Origin: an uncultured Clostridia bacterium
GTDB taxonomy: Bacteria > Bacillota_I > Bacilli_A > RF39 > UBA660
DNA: 6,183 nucleotides
Direction of reading: 5' to 3'
NCBI GenBank assembly: GCA_947569225.1
Contig: CANORX010000064.1
Coordinates: 1-6,183, forward strand
Shown: piece by piece, positions 1 to 6,183 of the stretch
Layout of the letters: every line of letters begins with the position of its first letter
How positions within the stretch are numbered: the stretch's first letter is position 1
Position numbers and translations under genes: made by a program
The notes under the pieces: generated by a model
The model's input: only the letters and a program-made list of their open reading frames with translations
Told to the model about the DNA's origin: nothing
Databases searched by the model: none

Positions 1-30
1 TTATACCAAATTTTTCGTTTACTCTAAATT

Positions 31-71
31 TAGTATAAATTGCTAAACATTATACTATTTTTTCTTTTCTT
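31..71 (+). terminator. Plus-strand terminator-like hairpin with T-tract
   Basis: TAGTATAA (31-38) pairs with TTATACTA (50-57) across an 11-base loop and is followed directly by TTTTTTCTTTTCTT (58-71). On the minus strand no T-run follows, so the signal is oriented for transcription coming from the left. The stem has only one G-C pair and would be weak by itself. One plus-strand frame reads LYQIFRLL and a TAA at 25-27, four bases before the stem, which could be the last codons of a convergent gene outside the window. Confidence 0.4.
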
Positions 72-118
72 CGTAAATTAATTGATGATAGCTTTCTGTT
101 ATTTTTTTATATATCAAA

Positions 119-146
119 AGACTATTAACATAATAGTTAATAGTCT
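119..146 (-). terminator. Hairpin downstream of the giant gene, probable terminator with a weak T-tract
   Basis: The arms AGACTATTAAC (119-129) and GTTAATAGTCT (136-146) form a perfect 11-bp stem with a 6-base loop, 18 bases after the stop codon of the minus-strand gene. Read on the minus strand, the stem ends in CTTTTG, so the T-tract is only four bases and the stem is poor in GC. Position and perfect pairing favour a terminator or transcript-end stabiliser. Reading toward the plus strand, the run after the stem is AATGTTTT, which is less suitable. Confidence 0.6.
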
Positions 147-154
147 AATGTTTT

Positions 155-177
155 ACTAAGTTTTTTAGTAACTTAGT
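155..177 (-). other. Small inverted repeat over the stop codon of the giant gene
   Basis: ACTAAGT (155-161) and ACTTAGT (171-177) can pair around a 9-base loop that contains the TAA stop codon (165-167); an overlapping alternative pairs TTACTA (153-158) with TAGTAA (166-171). It stands just before the 119-146 hairpin in the minus-strand transcript. It may add to the structure at the 3' end, but short AT-rich inverted repeats like this arise easily by chance. Confidence 0.25.
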
Positions 178-1340
178 GTGTATGGACTAGCAGCTGTACC
201 TGCACCGCCAGCAATTTTAACTTTTGAATTGTTTAGGTTAATTACTGGTCTTATGTTACGGTATTCATATTCTGCTGAGTTAGAACCTAATGCTCCATCC
301 CATGCAGTATACCACTGAGTTGTTCCATTATTATTAAGTGTCCAAGATGTTATATTTCTGTCATCTGCTGTAGTACTTCCACCACTCATTAATTCACCTA
401 CTCTTACTAATCCTACATATGCTTCAGTAGAATTTGAGCTAGATTTTAGTGATGTGCTAAGTGGGTTGTTACCTTTTTCTATACGATTATAATACCATAG
501 AGATTTTAAGATAACTTGTTTTTCTTTAGCACCAAATACAGTGTTATAGAATGAATTATTGTCAGTACTATCGTTTAGATATTTACCAATACCACTTGTT
601 GTTGTAAATGTTTTGAATTTTCCATATTGTTGTTTGTCAAGGATATCATTTCCTAATTCATCTTTAACAGTATTGTATCCATCATATATTAATCTTGTTC
701 CTTCTAATTGTTTTACAACACGCCATGTACGTCCTGCAAAGCTTACGTATTCACCACTTGATACTTTGCTTAGTGAAGAACCAACTGATACGCTTTTATC
801 TCCTTCTATACGATAAGGGTTTTCTTCGCTTCCGTCACCTGATACTATGTTTGTAGTATTTAGTGTGATTACTGGTCTTACTGCTACTAAGGCTGTATTA
901 AGTGCGTTGTATTTTTTGCTTCCGTCACTTTGTATTATTACGTTTGTTTTTCCACTTGTTGGTGTCATTGTATAGAATAATAGTCCATTGTTTACAAAGC
1001 TTTCTGTTGTACCTAAGAAGTTATATTCATCCATTGTTAGTAATCCTACTTTAGCTTTTACTGTATCTGCTTCGTTACATGTTTCACGTTTTGCATTCGC
1101 ACTAGTAGTTTTTTCGTTACAATAGTTTGATTCTACTATTAGGTTTTTGTTAGCTAGTGCTTTGTAGAATTCATTATTTAACCAATCTTCTACGTTGCTT
1201 CCTATGAATTTACTTGAACCTTCTGTTCCATCTCCGTAAGAGAAGGCTGCAATAGATTCTTCTGTTATTAATTTAATAGTGTTATCGCTATTTATTTTTA
1301 TAACTCTCCATAGGTGTCCACTATACCATACATAGTTTTT
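165..1340 (-). repeat. Two tandem DUF6273-like C-terminal modules
   Basis: Copy 1 spans about 804-1340 and copy 2 about 165-764. Both open with a Trp-containing strand (YVWYSGHLWRVIKI; YVSFAGRTWRVVKQ), followed by a hydrophobic strand (IKLITEES; TRLIYDGY), a W/Y-LN segment (VEDWLNNEFY; GIGKYLNDS...FYNTVF), then KVGLLTMDEY versus YVGLVRVGEL, and close with VRPVITLNTTNIVSGDGSEE and IRPVINLNNSKVKIAGGAGT, each followed within six residues by a PY-x-[IL] or PYTL end. Copy 1 has four Cys (HC and PC just before it, YC and TC inside it); copy 2 has none. The biochemical function of DUF6273 is not known to me. The position at the tip of an Ig stalk suggests a binding head. The family name is a motif-level judgement. 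Confidence 0.65.
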
Positions 1341-2830
1341 ATCTTGGTTTTCTGTGTTATAACATGGCTCACCATCTTTACAATGAGGATTTTCTTCTCT
1401 CATTATTTCTGATGTGCTTACTGGTGTTATAGTTACATATCTTGTTACTGATGATCTATTTCCAGCTTCATCTTCGGCTGTATATGTGATTTCATATACT
1501 ACTCCAAGTACACTTGTGTCTACTTTTCCTGTAACTGTTATTTTAATTTTGTCATCAGGTGTTAGATTGTCTGTTTTTGTTTTTAATCCAGCTTCTATGT
1601 ATTCTTCACCATAACGTACTGCTATTGATGCTGGTCCTTCTAATTCGATAGTAGGAGCTAATGTGTCTCTTACTACTACTGTTAGTATTATTTCTGCTGT
1701 TTGTCCAGCTTCGTCTTCAGCTCTATAAGTTATATAATATTTTCCTACTGAGTTTTTGTTTATGTTTTCAACTACTTGTGTTACTTCTTTACCATCTTCA
1801 GATACTTCTGTTACTTTTGTGATAACAGTACTTGAAGTTTTTAGGAAGTCATCTGTAAATGTAGCAGTAGGTATGTTATATGTTCCTTCTTTTGCAGCTT
1901 CTATGTTAAGTGTGTTATTTGTGAATTTGTCACCATGATAATCTAATTCTATATGTGGTTTATCTGTATCAATTTTGATTGGATTATTATTTTCAGCTAT
2001 TATTGTTTCATGTCCAACTGTGTCAATAACCTTTATTTTGTATGATAAGTTATTTGTTGTTTCTGTTAGGTTAAATGATGTTTGTTTGTTTTCTAGCGTT
2101 TTGCAATCCCAATTAATTGTTCCTGCGTCTTCAGGCCAAACTGTAGTAGTTGTTGCAATACAAACTTTGTCTATTCCACTAAAGCTATTAGTGTTTTCTT
2201 TTTCTGTTACAGTTATTGTAACTTTTTCTGTATACCAACCATTTTCATTTGGATTTGGAATGTTAACTATTAATTCGTTTGCGTTTGCTCCTGAATCTAA
2301 TTTTATTCCACTTATAATTACTGGTTCTGAAATGTTTGGTGTGTTAGCTCCGTCGATTGCTTTTATTGTTATAGTTATATTACTACTACTTATTCCTTGG
2401 ATATTTATTATGTTTCCTGTACCTGTTACTGTTTTGTCAGTTACTGGTTCTTTGTTTACATCTAATCCACTATAAGTGTAAGACCATTCATATTCAGCTA
2501 TTCCTGTTCCTTCATCAGTTCCTCCAAGCGCTAATTGGATAGCATCTTTATACCAATCTCCAACTTTATCTCCGTTAATTGTTACGTCATCTTTTGTGAA
2601 GTTTGGCGCTAAACTATCTATTACATTTATGTTTATAGTAAATGTAGTGATATTTCCTTTTGTATCGCTTGCTTCATATACTAATGTTTTGATTCCTTCT
2701 GATTTTAAGAATTCTTTATATGTTTCTTCACTTGTTTGGATTCTTACTTCTGTCTTATTAGCATCTTCTATAGTTTCGTCAACTATATCACTAGCTGATA
2801 CTTCGAAGTAATTGCTTGGATCAAATATTT
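165..2830 (-). CDS. Same giant surface protein, C-terminal part: Ig-like domains plus two DUF6273-like modules (frameshifted, no own start)
   Basis: This is the continuation of the preceding coding part in another frame. It is open without a stop from 2885 down to the TAA at 165-167. It completes the Ig-like domain broken by the frameshift, adds four more Ig/HYR-like domains (linkers DSLAPN near 2616, DTDKPH near 1968, DTLAPT near 1665; the last is a good DUF5011/HYR match with YTAEDEAGNRSSVTRYVTI), and ends with two DUF6273-like modules. The first ATG in frame is at 1401-1403. It is not a believable start: the bases before it show no Shine-Dalgarno sequence, and the coding signal runs straight through it (VTITPVSTSEIMREEN). 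No ATG, GTG or TTG occurs in frame between 2885 and 1404. Two Cys flank a W-containing loop in one Ig-like domain (near 2101-2220), and four more lie in the first DUF6273-like module. There is no LPxTG, no C-terminal hydrophobic segment and no basic tail. If the frameshift is real, this part is probably not made. Confidence 0.85.
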
Positions 2831-4606
2831 CATTTCTATAGTATAAGCGCTTCCGTCTGTTAGAGTTGTTCCTTCTTTTACAGTTTCAACTGTTATTTCT
2901 GGTCCTTCTTTATCAACGATAATTTCTTTTACTACTTCGTTTAATCCATCGCTATCTTTAACTGTTAATATCCATTTTCCATCACTAGGAATTTTTCCAC
3001 CTTGGAAGTCTGTTATTTTTATGTTTTCAGATTTGTTTTCTAGTACTGCTGTTAATGTTATATCTTCACGTCCAAGTGGATATATTTTTTCAAATGTTAC
3101 AATTGTGTCTTTGTTTGTATCTTCTGTTATTGTTATTGTTGGTTTAACATTGTCTATTTTTGTTATTTCAACTTTTACTATACCAACGTTTCCTAAACCA
3201 TCTTTAAGTTTTATGTCTCCATTAACTTGTCCTGTTACTATAACTTTGAATTTTTGAAGGTTTCCTTCTACTCCTTCTAATGTTATGTTTTCAGGAACTT
3301 CATAGTCTTTGATTGGTTTAGATGTGTGTAAGTAGTATGTGATGCTTTCTTTGTCTGTCCATACATGTATTCCTTCTAATCCTTCTGTACTTGGTGTATC
3401 TTCTGGATTAGATTTATCAGATATGTATCCTGTTGGTAATACTTTGTCTATGTTATCAATTTTGATAGTTATTTCACCAGGATTTCCAACTAAGTCTGTA
3501 AATTCTATTCTTCTTTCACCTTTGTTTGTAAATGTGATTTCATAGACGTTTGGAATAATGTTGCCATTTTCATCTCTTACTTCTACTTGTGTTATAGCGC
3601 TTGAGTATTCGTTTGCTACATTATTAAGTATTGTTATTTCTTCTGATGCTTGGAATCTAACTACTACATCATCTTTTGTCATTTCTTCATTAGAAATGCT
3701 TATTATTTTAGCTGTTGGTGCTTCTTTGTCTATGTTGTTTACTACAAATGTGAATTCTCCAGAGTTTCCAGCTTTGTCTTCAAATGTTACTTTTATACTA
3801 CCATTTTCAGTGAATATTATAGTGTATCTGTTAGGTATTTCTACATCTTCACCATTTTCGTTTTTAGTAGTTGCTGGGTTTATAAGGTTAGCGTTTTCTA
3901 AGAATGTTACTTCTTCTGATGTTTCAAATGTAATTATTACTGGATCTTTTGTAGAGTCAGTGTTTTGTTCAATTATGTTAATGCTTGGTAATGTCTTATC
4001 AATTTTTAAGATTCCACTCATTACTTCTTCTTTGTTTCCAGCGTTATCAATTGCAATTATTTTATAACGTAGAGTTGTTCCTTCTGTTTCTATGTTGAAT
4101 GTTCCACCTGTTACTGGTAATGTACCATTTGTCCAGTTTATTCCATCATCTGTAGATATTTGATATGTTAATTCTTTTACACCACTTGTTTTGTCTTCTG
4201 GAGTTACATTTACTACTATGTTTTCTTTATAGAAATCATTCTTTCCTATTGTATTAGTGATGTTATGATTGATTGTTGGTGCTTTTGTATCTATTTTGTA
4301 GTCTATGCTTGCTACAGGGTCTTTTGTAGTGTTTGCTGGGTTAGCTCCATCTGTAGCTTTTACTTTGTATCCAACTTTTTCTCCATTTGTTTTTATTGTG
4401 AATGTAGGGTTTCCTGCTTCATTAGCAGTTGTTACTTCAATCCATTCTCCACTTTCTTCTCCGTTTACTAATATTATGTATTCGAATTTTTCAACACTAG
4501 TTGCATCATCGAAGTTATATATTTCAACGTTGATTCCATCTTTATACCATCCTAATTCATTTGGAGTGTTTGTTACTCTTGTTTCGAATGTAGGTGCTTT
4601 TGTGTC
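1410..4606 (-). repeat. Tandem array of about eleven Ig-like (HYR/DUF5011/BIg-type) domains
   Basis: Successive modules begin at a D-x-x-x-P linker whose Asp codon ends at 4606, 4291, 4000, 3730, 3448, 3154, 2914, 2618, 1970 and 1667. The 2618-1970 interval is two domains long, with a weaker joint at LDSGANAN near 2290. Typical interior features are a GWYKDG or DWYKDA strand start, a near-central Y-x-I or Y-x-V strand, and a late ATD/AID/AED-x-AGN loop. Sequence identity between neighbours is low, so this is a divergent domain array and not a fresh tandem duplication. Such arrays usually act as rigid, extended stalks holding a terminal functional module away from the cell wall. Confidence 0.75.
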
Positions 4607-6183
4607 TTTGAATGTAACAGTTACGATTACTTCTGTAGTGTTTCCTGCTTTATCTGTTGCAGTGTATTTTAAAGTTGTTGTGTCAGATTCTACTGTCATA
4701 TCTATTTCAGCTTCACCTGTTACTGTTAAATCGTTATCTGTTATTATTCCTATTGGAGTTGTGAATTCTTCTCCTTTTTCAGCAATAATTTCAAAGTTTT
4801 CTGTATGTGCTTGTCCATCTTTATCTGTTATTGTTATTGTTGGTTTTGTAACGTCTACTACAAAGTCTCCATTTCCACTTACTTTTGTTCCACTTACAAA
4901 TGTATCATTTGTATCTTTTGTATTTGATACTGGTGTTATTTCATAACTTGCATTTCCTTCTGTTGTTTTTGTTGTTACTGTGTATGTTACTTCATATGTG
5001 TATGTTGTTTTGTCATCAGTTGTGTTTTCTGTCTCAGTTATGCTTGTTATTCTTTCTCCATTGATTGCTACTATTGTTTCATCAATGTTTAGTTTTTCTT
5101 CACTTGTAAATGTTAATGTTAGTGTGTTATCTGGTTTTGCATATCCTGTATTTCCATTTGATGTGAATGTTACATTATTTGCGTCTATTACTGGTGTTTT
5201 AACTAGTTTAGATATTGCATCATTTAGTTTTTCTACTAAATCATCTATTTCGTCTTGTGTTGTTGCAGTTGCTAGTTTTTCTTCTACTTCAGTTATTATT
5301 TCTTGTAGGTCTTCTCTTCCAGCTGGCGCATATGATTCATCATTTACTTTGTTCTTAGCTTCATCAATTAAATCTTGTAATATTTCTTTGTCTAATACAA
5401 TTACATTTCTTGTTACTCTTACAACGTTTCCAGCTGCATCTACTGATTCATATGTTACCACGTATTCTCCGTATGTATCTCTAACGATAGCATCTACTGG
5501 TGTTTTGTCTGTATCATTTTTAGTTATTCCAGTTATTGTTACTGTTTCGTTTCCATTTGATACTACGTTTTCTAGTAATTCTGCTTCTGTTGTTGTGTTT
5601 CCGTCTTTTGTTAGTATTAATGGATTACTTGGTACTGTTATTGTAGGCGCTGTTCTGTCTACTATTATTCCAGATTTTATGTATTCTTCTCCTGTATTTG
5701 GATAACGTAGTGTTGCATCAGATGTTTCACCATATATTCTCATTGCATAAGTTACTTCGCCTTCTGGTGTTTTATTTGTTACTGGTACTTTAACTATGTA
5801 TCCATATATATCATTTGCTTCATCTGTTGTTGTTTCGTCAGCGCTAAATGTTACTTTTGAACCAAATATAAATAAGTAAGAATCTTTTGATACTGGCACG
5901 TTTGCTGTAAATGTTAGAGTCAATACGTTTCCTATTGTTGCAAATCCTTTATTATTGTTGTTTGTTGTCATTATAGGTTCACTTAGTATTTTTGGTAAAC
6001 TTACTAAGTTATTTAATGCATCTTGTAGTTTGTTTGTTGCATCTTCGATTTCTTCTAATGTTGGTGTATCTTTGTTTATTATTTCGTTTGCTTTATCTAA
6101 GGCATCTTGTAAATTTTCTTTTGATGCATCTGTATAGTCTGGTGAGTCTTTTTTATCGTTTGCTTCTTCTATTAAGTCTCCTA
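2783..6183 (-). CDS. Giant FIVAR/Ig-like repeat surface protein, N-terminal part (start beyond window; ends at a frameshift)
   Basis: This frame is open from the right edge of the window, so the start codon is not visible. The ATG at 5971 lies inside the protein, because sense codons continue upstream through a FIVAR-like module. Numbering that Met as 1, the order is Ig-like (1-104), HYR/DUF5011-like (105-193), FIVAR (194-260), Ig-like (261-372), HYR-like (373-455), then Ig-like domains of 80-105 residues starting near 456, 561, 658, 748, 842, 940 and 1020. Domain joints carry D-x-x-x-P (DTKAPT, DKEAPT, DKVLPT), and several domains hold the AxDxAGN-type signature (DKAGN 440-444, DNAGN 642-646). 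There is no Cys in this part. The likely role is a long rod displayed outside the cell, for adhesion or as a spacer; ligand unknown. The last 14 residues after Met1047 are not Ig-like and come from the wrong frame, so the TAG at 2783-2785 is probably not the natural end. The true product should continue in the frame that ends at 165. Family recognition is from motifs, not a search. Confidence 0.88.
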   Translation of the reverse strand, partial: GDLIEEANDKKDSPDYTDASKENLQDALDKANEIINKDTPTLEEIEDATNKLQDALNNLVSLPKILSEPIMTTNNNNKGFATIGNVLTLTFTANVPVSKDSYLFIFGSKVTFSADETTTDEANDIYGYIVKVPVTNKTPEGEVTYAMRIYGETSDATLRYPNTGEEYIKSGIIVDRTAPTITVPSNPLILTKDGNTTTEAELLENVVSNGNETVTITGITKNDTDKTPVDAIVRDTYGEYVVTYESVDAAGNVVRVTRNVIVLDKEILQDLIDEAKNKVNDESYAPAGREDLQEIITEVEEKLATATTQDEIDDLVEKLNDAISKLVKTPVIDANNVTFTSNGNTGYAKPDNTLTLTFTSEEKLNIDETIVAINGERITSITETENTTDDKTTYTYEVTYTVTTKTTEGNASYEITPVSNTKDTNDTFVSGTKVSGNGDFVVDVTKPTITITDKDGQAHTENFEIIAEKGEEFTTPIGIITDNDLTVTGEAEIDMTVESDTTTLKYTATDKAGNTTEVIVTVTFKDTKAPTFETRVTNTPNELGWYKDGINVEIYNFDDATSVEKFEYIILVNGEESGEWIEVTTANEAGNPTFTIKTNGEKVGYKVKATDGANPANTTKDPVASIDYKIDTKAPTINHNITNTIGKNDFYKENIVVNVTPEDKTSGVKELTYQISTDDGINWTNGTLPVTGGTFNIETEGTTLRYKIIAIDNAGNKEEVMSGILKIDKTLPSINIIEQNTDSTKDPVIITFETSEEVTFLENANLINPATTKNENGEDVEIPNRYTIIFTENGSIKVTFEDKAGNSGEFTFVVNNIDKEAPTAKIISISNEEMTKDDVVVRFQASEEITILNNVANEYSSAITQVEVRDENGNIIPNVYEITFTNKGERRIEFTDLVGNPGEITIKIDNIDKVLPTGYISDKSNPEDTPSTEGLEGIHVWTDKESITYYLHTSKPIKDYEVPENITLEGVEGNLQKFKVIVTGQVNGDIKLKDGLGNVGIVKVEITKIDNVKPTITITEDTNKDTIVTFEKIYPLGREDITLTAVLENKSENIKITDFQGGKIPSDGKWILTVKDSDGLNEVVKEIIVDKEGPEITVETVKEGTTLTDGSAYTIEMKYLIQAITSKYQLVI
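2826..2840 (-). other. Apparent frameshift (one base missing) within the giant surface-protein gene
   Basis: Upstream, the frame reads LTDGSAYTIEMK and then degenerates into YLIQAITSKYQLVI and a stop at 2783. The other frame is very basic and unlike the rest of the protein before this point (KRRNNSNRRKRLYYRN), and becomes Ig-like just after it (EIFDPSNYFEVSASDIVDE). One added base in the coding strand near 2828 joins them as YTIEMK-(I/Y)FDPSNYF. The distance between the flanking D-x-x-x-P linkers (2914 to 2618) is 296 bases, one short of a multiple of three; every other spacing measured between linkers in this gene is a multiple of three. The window of possible positions is 2786-2885, and the protein content places it close to 2830. 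There is no X-XXY-YYZ slippery heptamer in phase, so an error or mutation is more likely than recoding. Confidence 0.85.
4607..6183 (-). repeat. Duplicated FIVAR + Ig-like + HYR-like protein unit (two copies)
   Basis: Copy A has FIVAR about 5996-6183 (cut by the edge), Ig-like 5660-5971 and HYR-like 5393-5659. Copy B has FIVAR 5192-5392, Ig-like 4856-5191 and HYR-like 4607-4855. Matching landmarks are LIEEANDKKDSPDYTDAS versus LIDEAKNKVNDESYAPAG, then the helix ends LQDALNNLV versus LNDAISKLV. The Ig-like domains share NVLTLTFTANVPVSKD versus NTLTLTFTSEEKLNID and a later KTPEGEVTY versus KTTEGNASY. Similarity is seen at the protein level and is clearly diverged, so this is an old duplication. 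FIVAR modules are known from large Gram-positive surface proteins such as staphylococcal Embp/Ebh-type proteins, where they are helical and bind matrix components. Whether these do so is inference. Confidence 0.75.

Noticed and set aside
82..112. Promoter-like TTGATG ... TTATAT on the plus strand
   Set aside because: The spacing is about 19 bases, the -10 match is weak, the sequence is AT-rich enough to give such matches by chance, and no plus-strand gene follows.
165..1403. Independent 412-residue gene starting at the ATG at 1401-1403
   Set aside because: No Shine-Dalgarno sequence precedes it, and the reading frame continues upstream through a recognisable HYR/DUF5011-like domain without a break.
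4305..4946. Plus-strand open frame (213 codons), with similar ones at 1975-2475 and 3558-4067
   Set aside because: These are the same antisense effect of biased codon use; they look hydrophobic and membrane-like but are complements of beta-domain repeats with no independent support.
4980..5705. Long plus-strand open frame (241 codons) opposite the giant gene
   Set aside because: It lies wholly antisense to a region with clear FIVAR and Ig-like coding signal. Its Ser/Val/Phe-rich product is what the complement of Thr/Asp/Glu/Asn codons yields, and no ribosome site or family motif is visible.
2783..5971. Gene starting at the ATG at 5971
   Set aside because: The frame is open to the window edge and encodes a FIVAR-like module directly upstream, so this Met is internal.
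5948..5971. AAC/AAT trinucleotide run (TTNNNN in the protein) as a phase-variation tract
   Set aside because: The run is short and imperfect, and changes in units of three would not shift the frame.
1..6183. CRISPR array, tRNA/rRNA gene, insertion sequence or DNA tandem repeat
   Set aside because: No spaced identical direct repeats, cloverleaf, transposase motifs or terminal inverted repeats were seen. The repetition present is at the level of diverged protein domains.

Overview
The window is AT-rich and is filled almost entirely by one very large minus-strand gene for a modular, extracellular-type protein. The gene enters from the right edge (its start lies beyond position 6183) and stops at 165-167. 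About 2,005 residues are visible. The low GC, the acidic Asp/Glu/Thr/Asn-rich beta-sandwich repeats, the FIVAR modules and the DUF6273-like modules point to a Gram-positive lineage (Bacillota), perhaps an uncultured gut member. That assignment is inference; there is no rRNA or housekeeping gene here to fix it. Trp codons I checked are TGG and I saw no in-frame TGA, so the standard code is sufficient.

Layout in order of translation (right to left): a FIVAR-like helical module cut by the window edge (about 5996-6183); an Ig-like domain and an HYR/DUF5011-like domain; a second FIVAR module (5192-5392) with a second Ig-like plus HYR-like pair, so that the unit FIVAR-Ig-HYR is present twice (4607-6183); then about eleven more Ig-like domains of 80-105 residues, mostly joined by a D-x-x-x-P linker (about 1410-4606); and finally two tandem DUF6273-like globular modules at the C-terminus (165-1340). 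No sortase signal or membrane segment follows, so any cell attachment must lie in the unseen N-terminus.

The gene is interrupted by an apparent one-base frameshift near 2826-2840. The upstream frame stops at 2783 after a short out-of-character tail. The downstream frame is open from 2885 to 165, but its first 494 codons contain no ATG, GTG or TTG. The protein logic reads straight through if one base is restored, so this is either a sequencing or assembly error or a recent inactivating mutation. I found no convincing slippery site for programmed frameshifting.

The left 164 bases are non-coding. They hold a hairpin downstream of the big gene (119-146) and a second, oppositely oriented terminator-like hairpin (31-57 plus a T-tract). 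The second one suggests a convergent plus-strand gene ending at or just beyond the left edge. I did not find a convincing undescribed system. The most notable points are the frameshift, the Ig-stalk plus double DUF6273-like head architecture, and the duplicated FIVAR unit.
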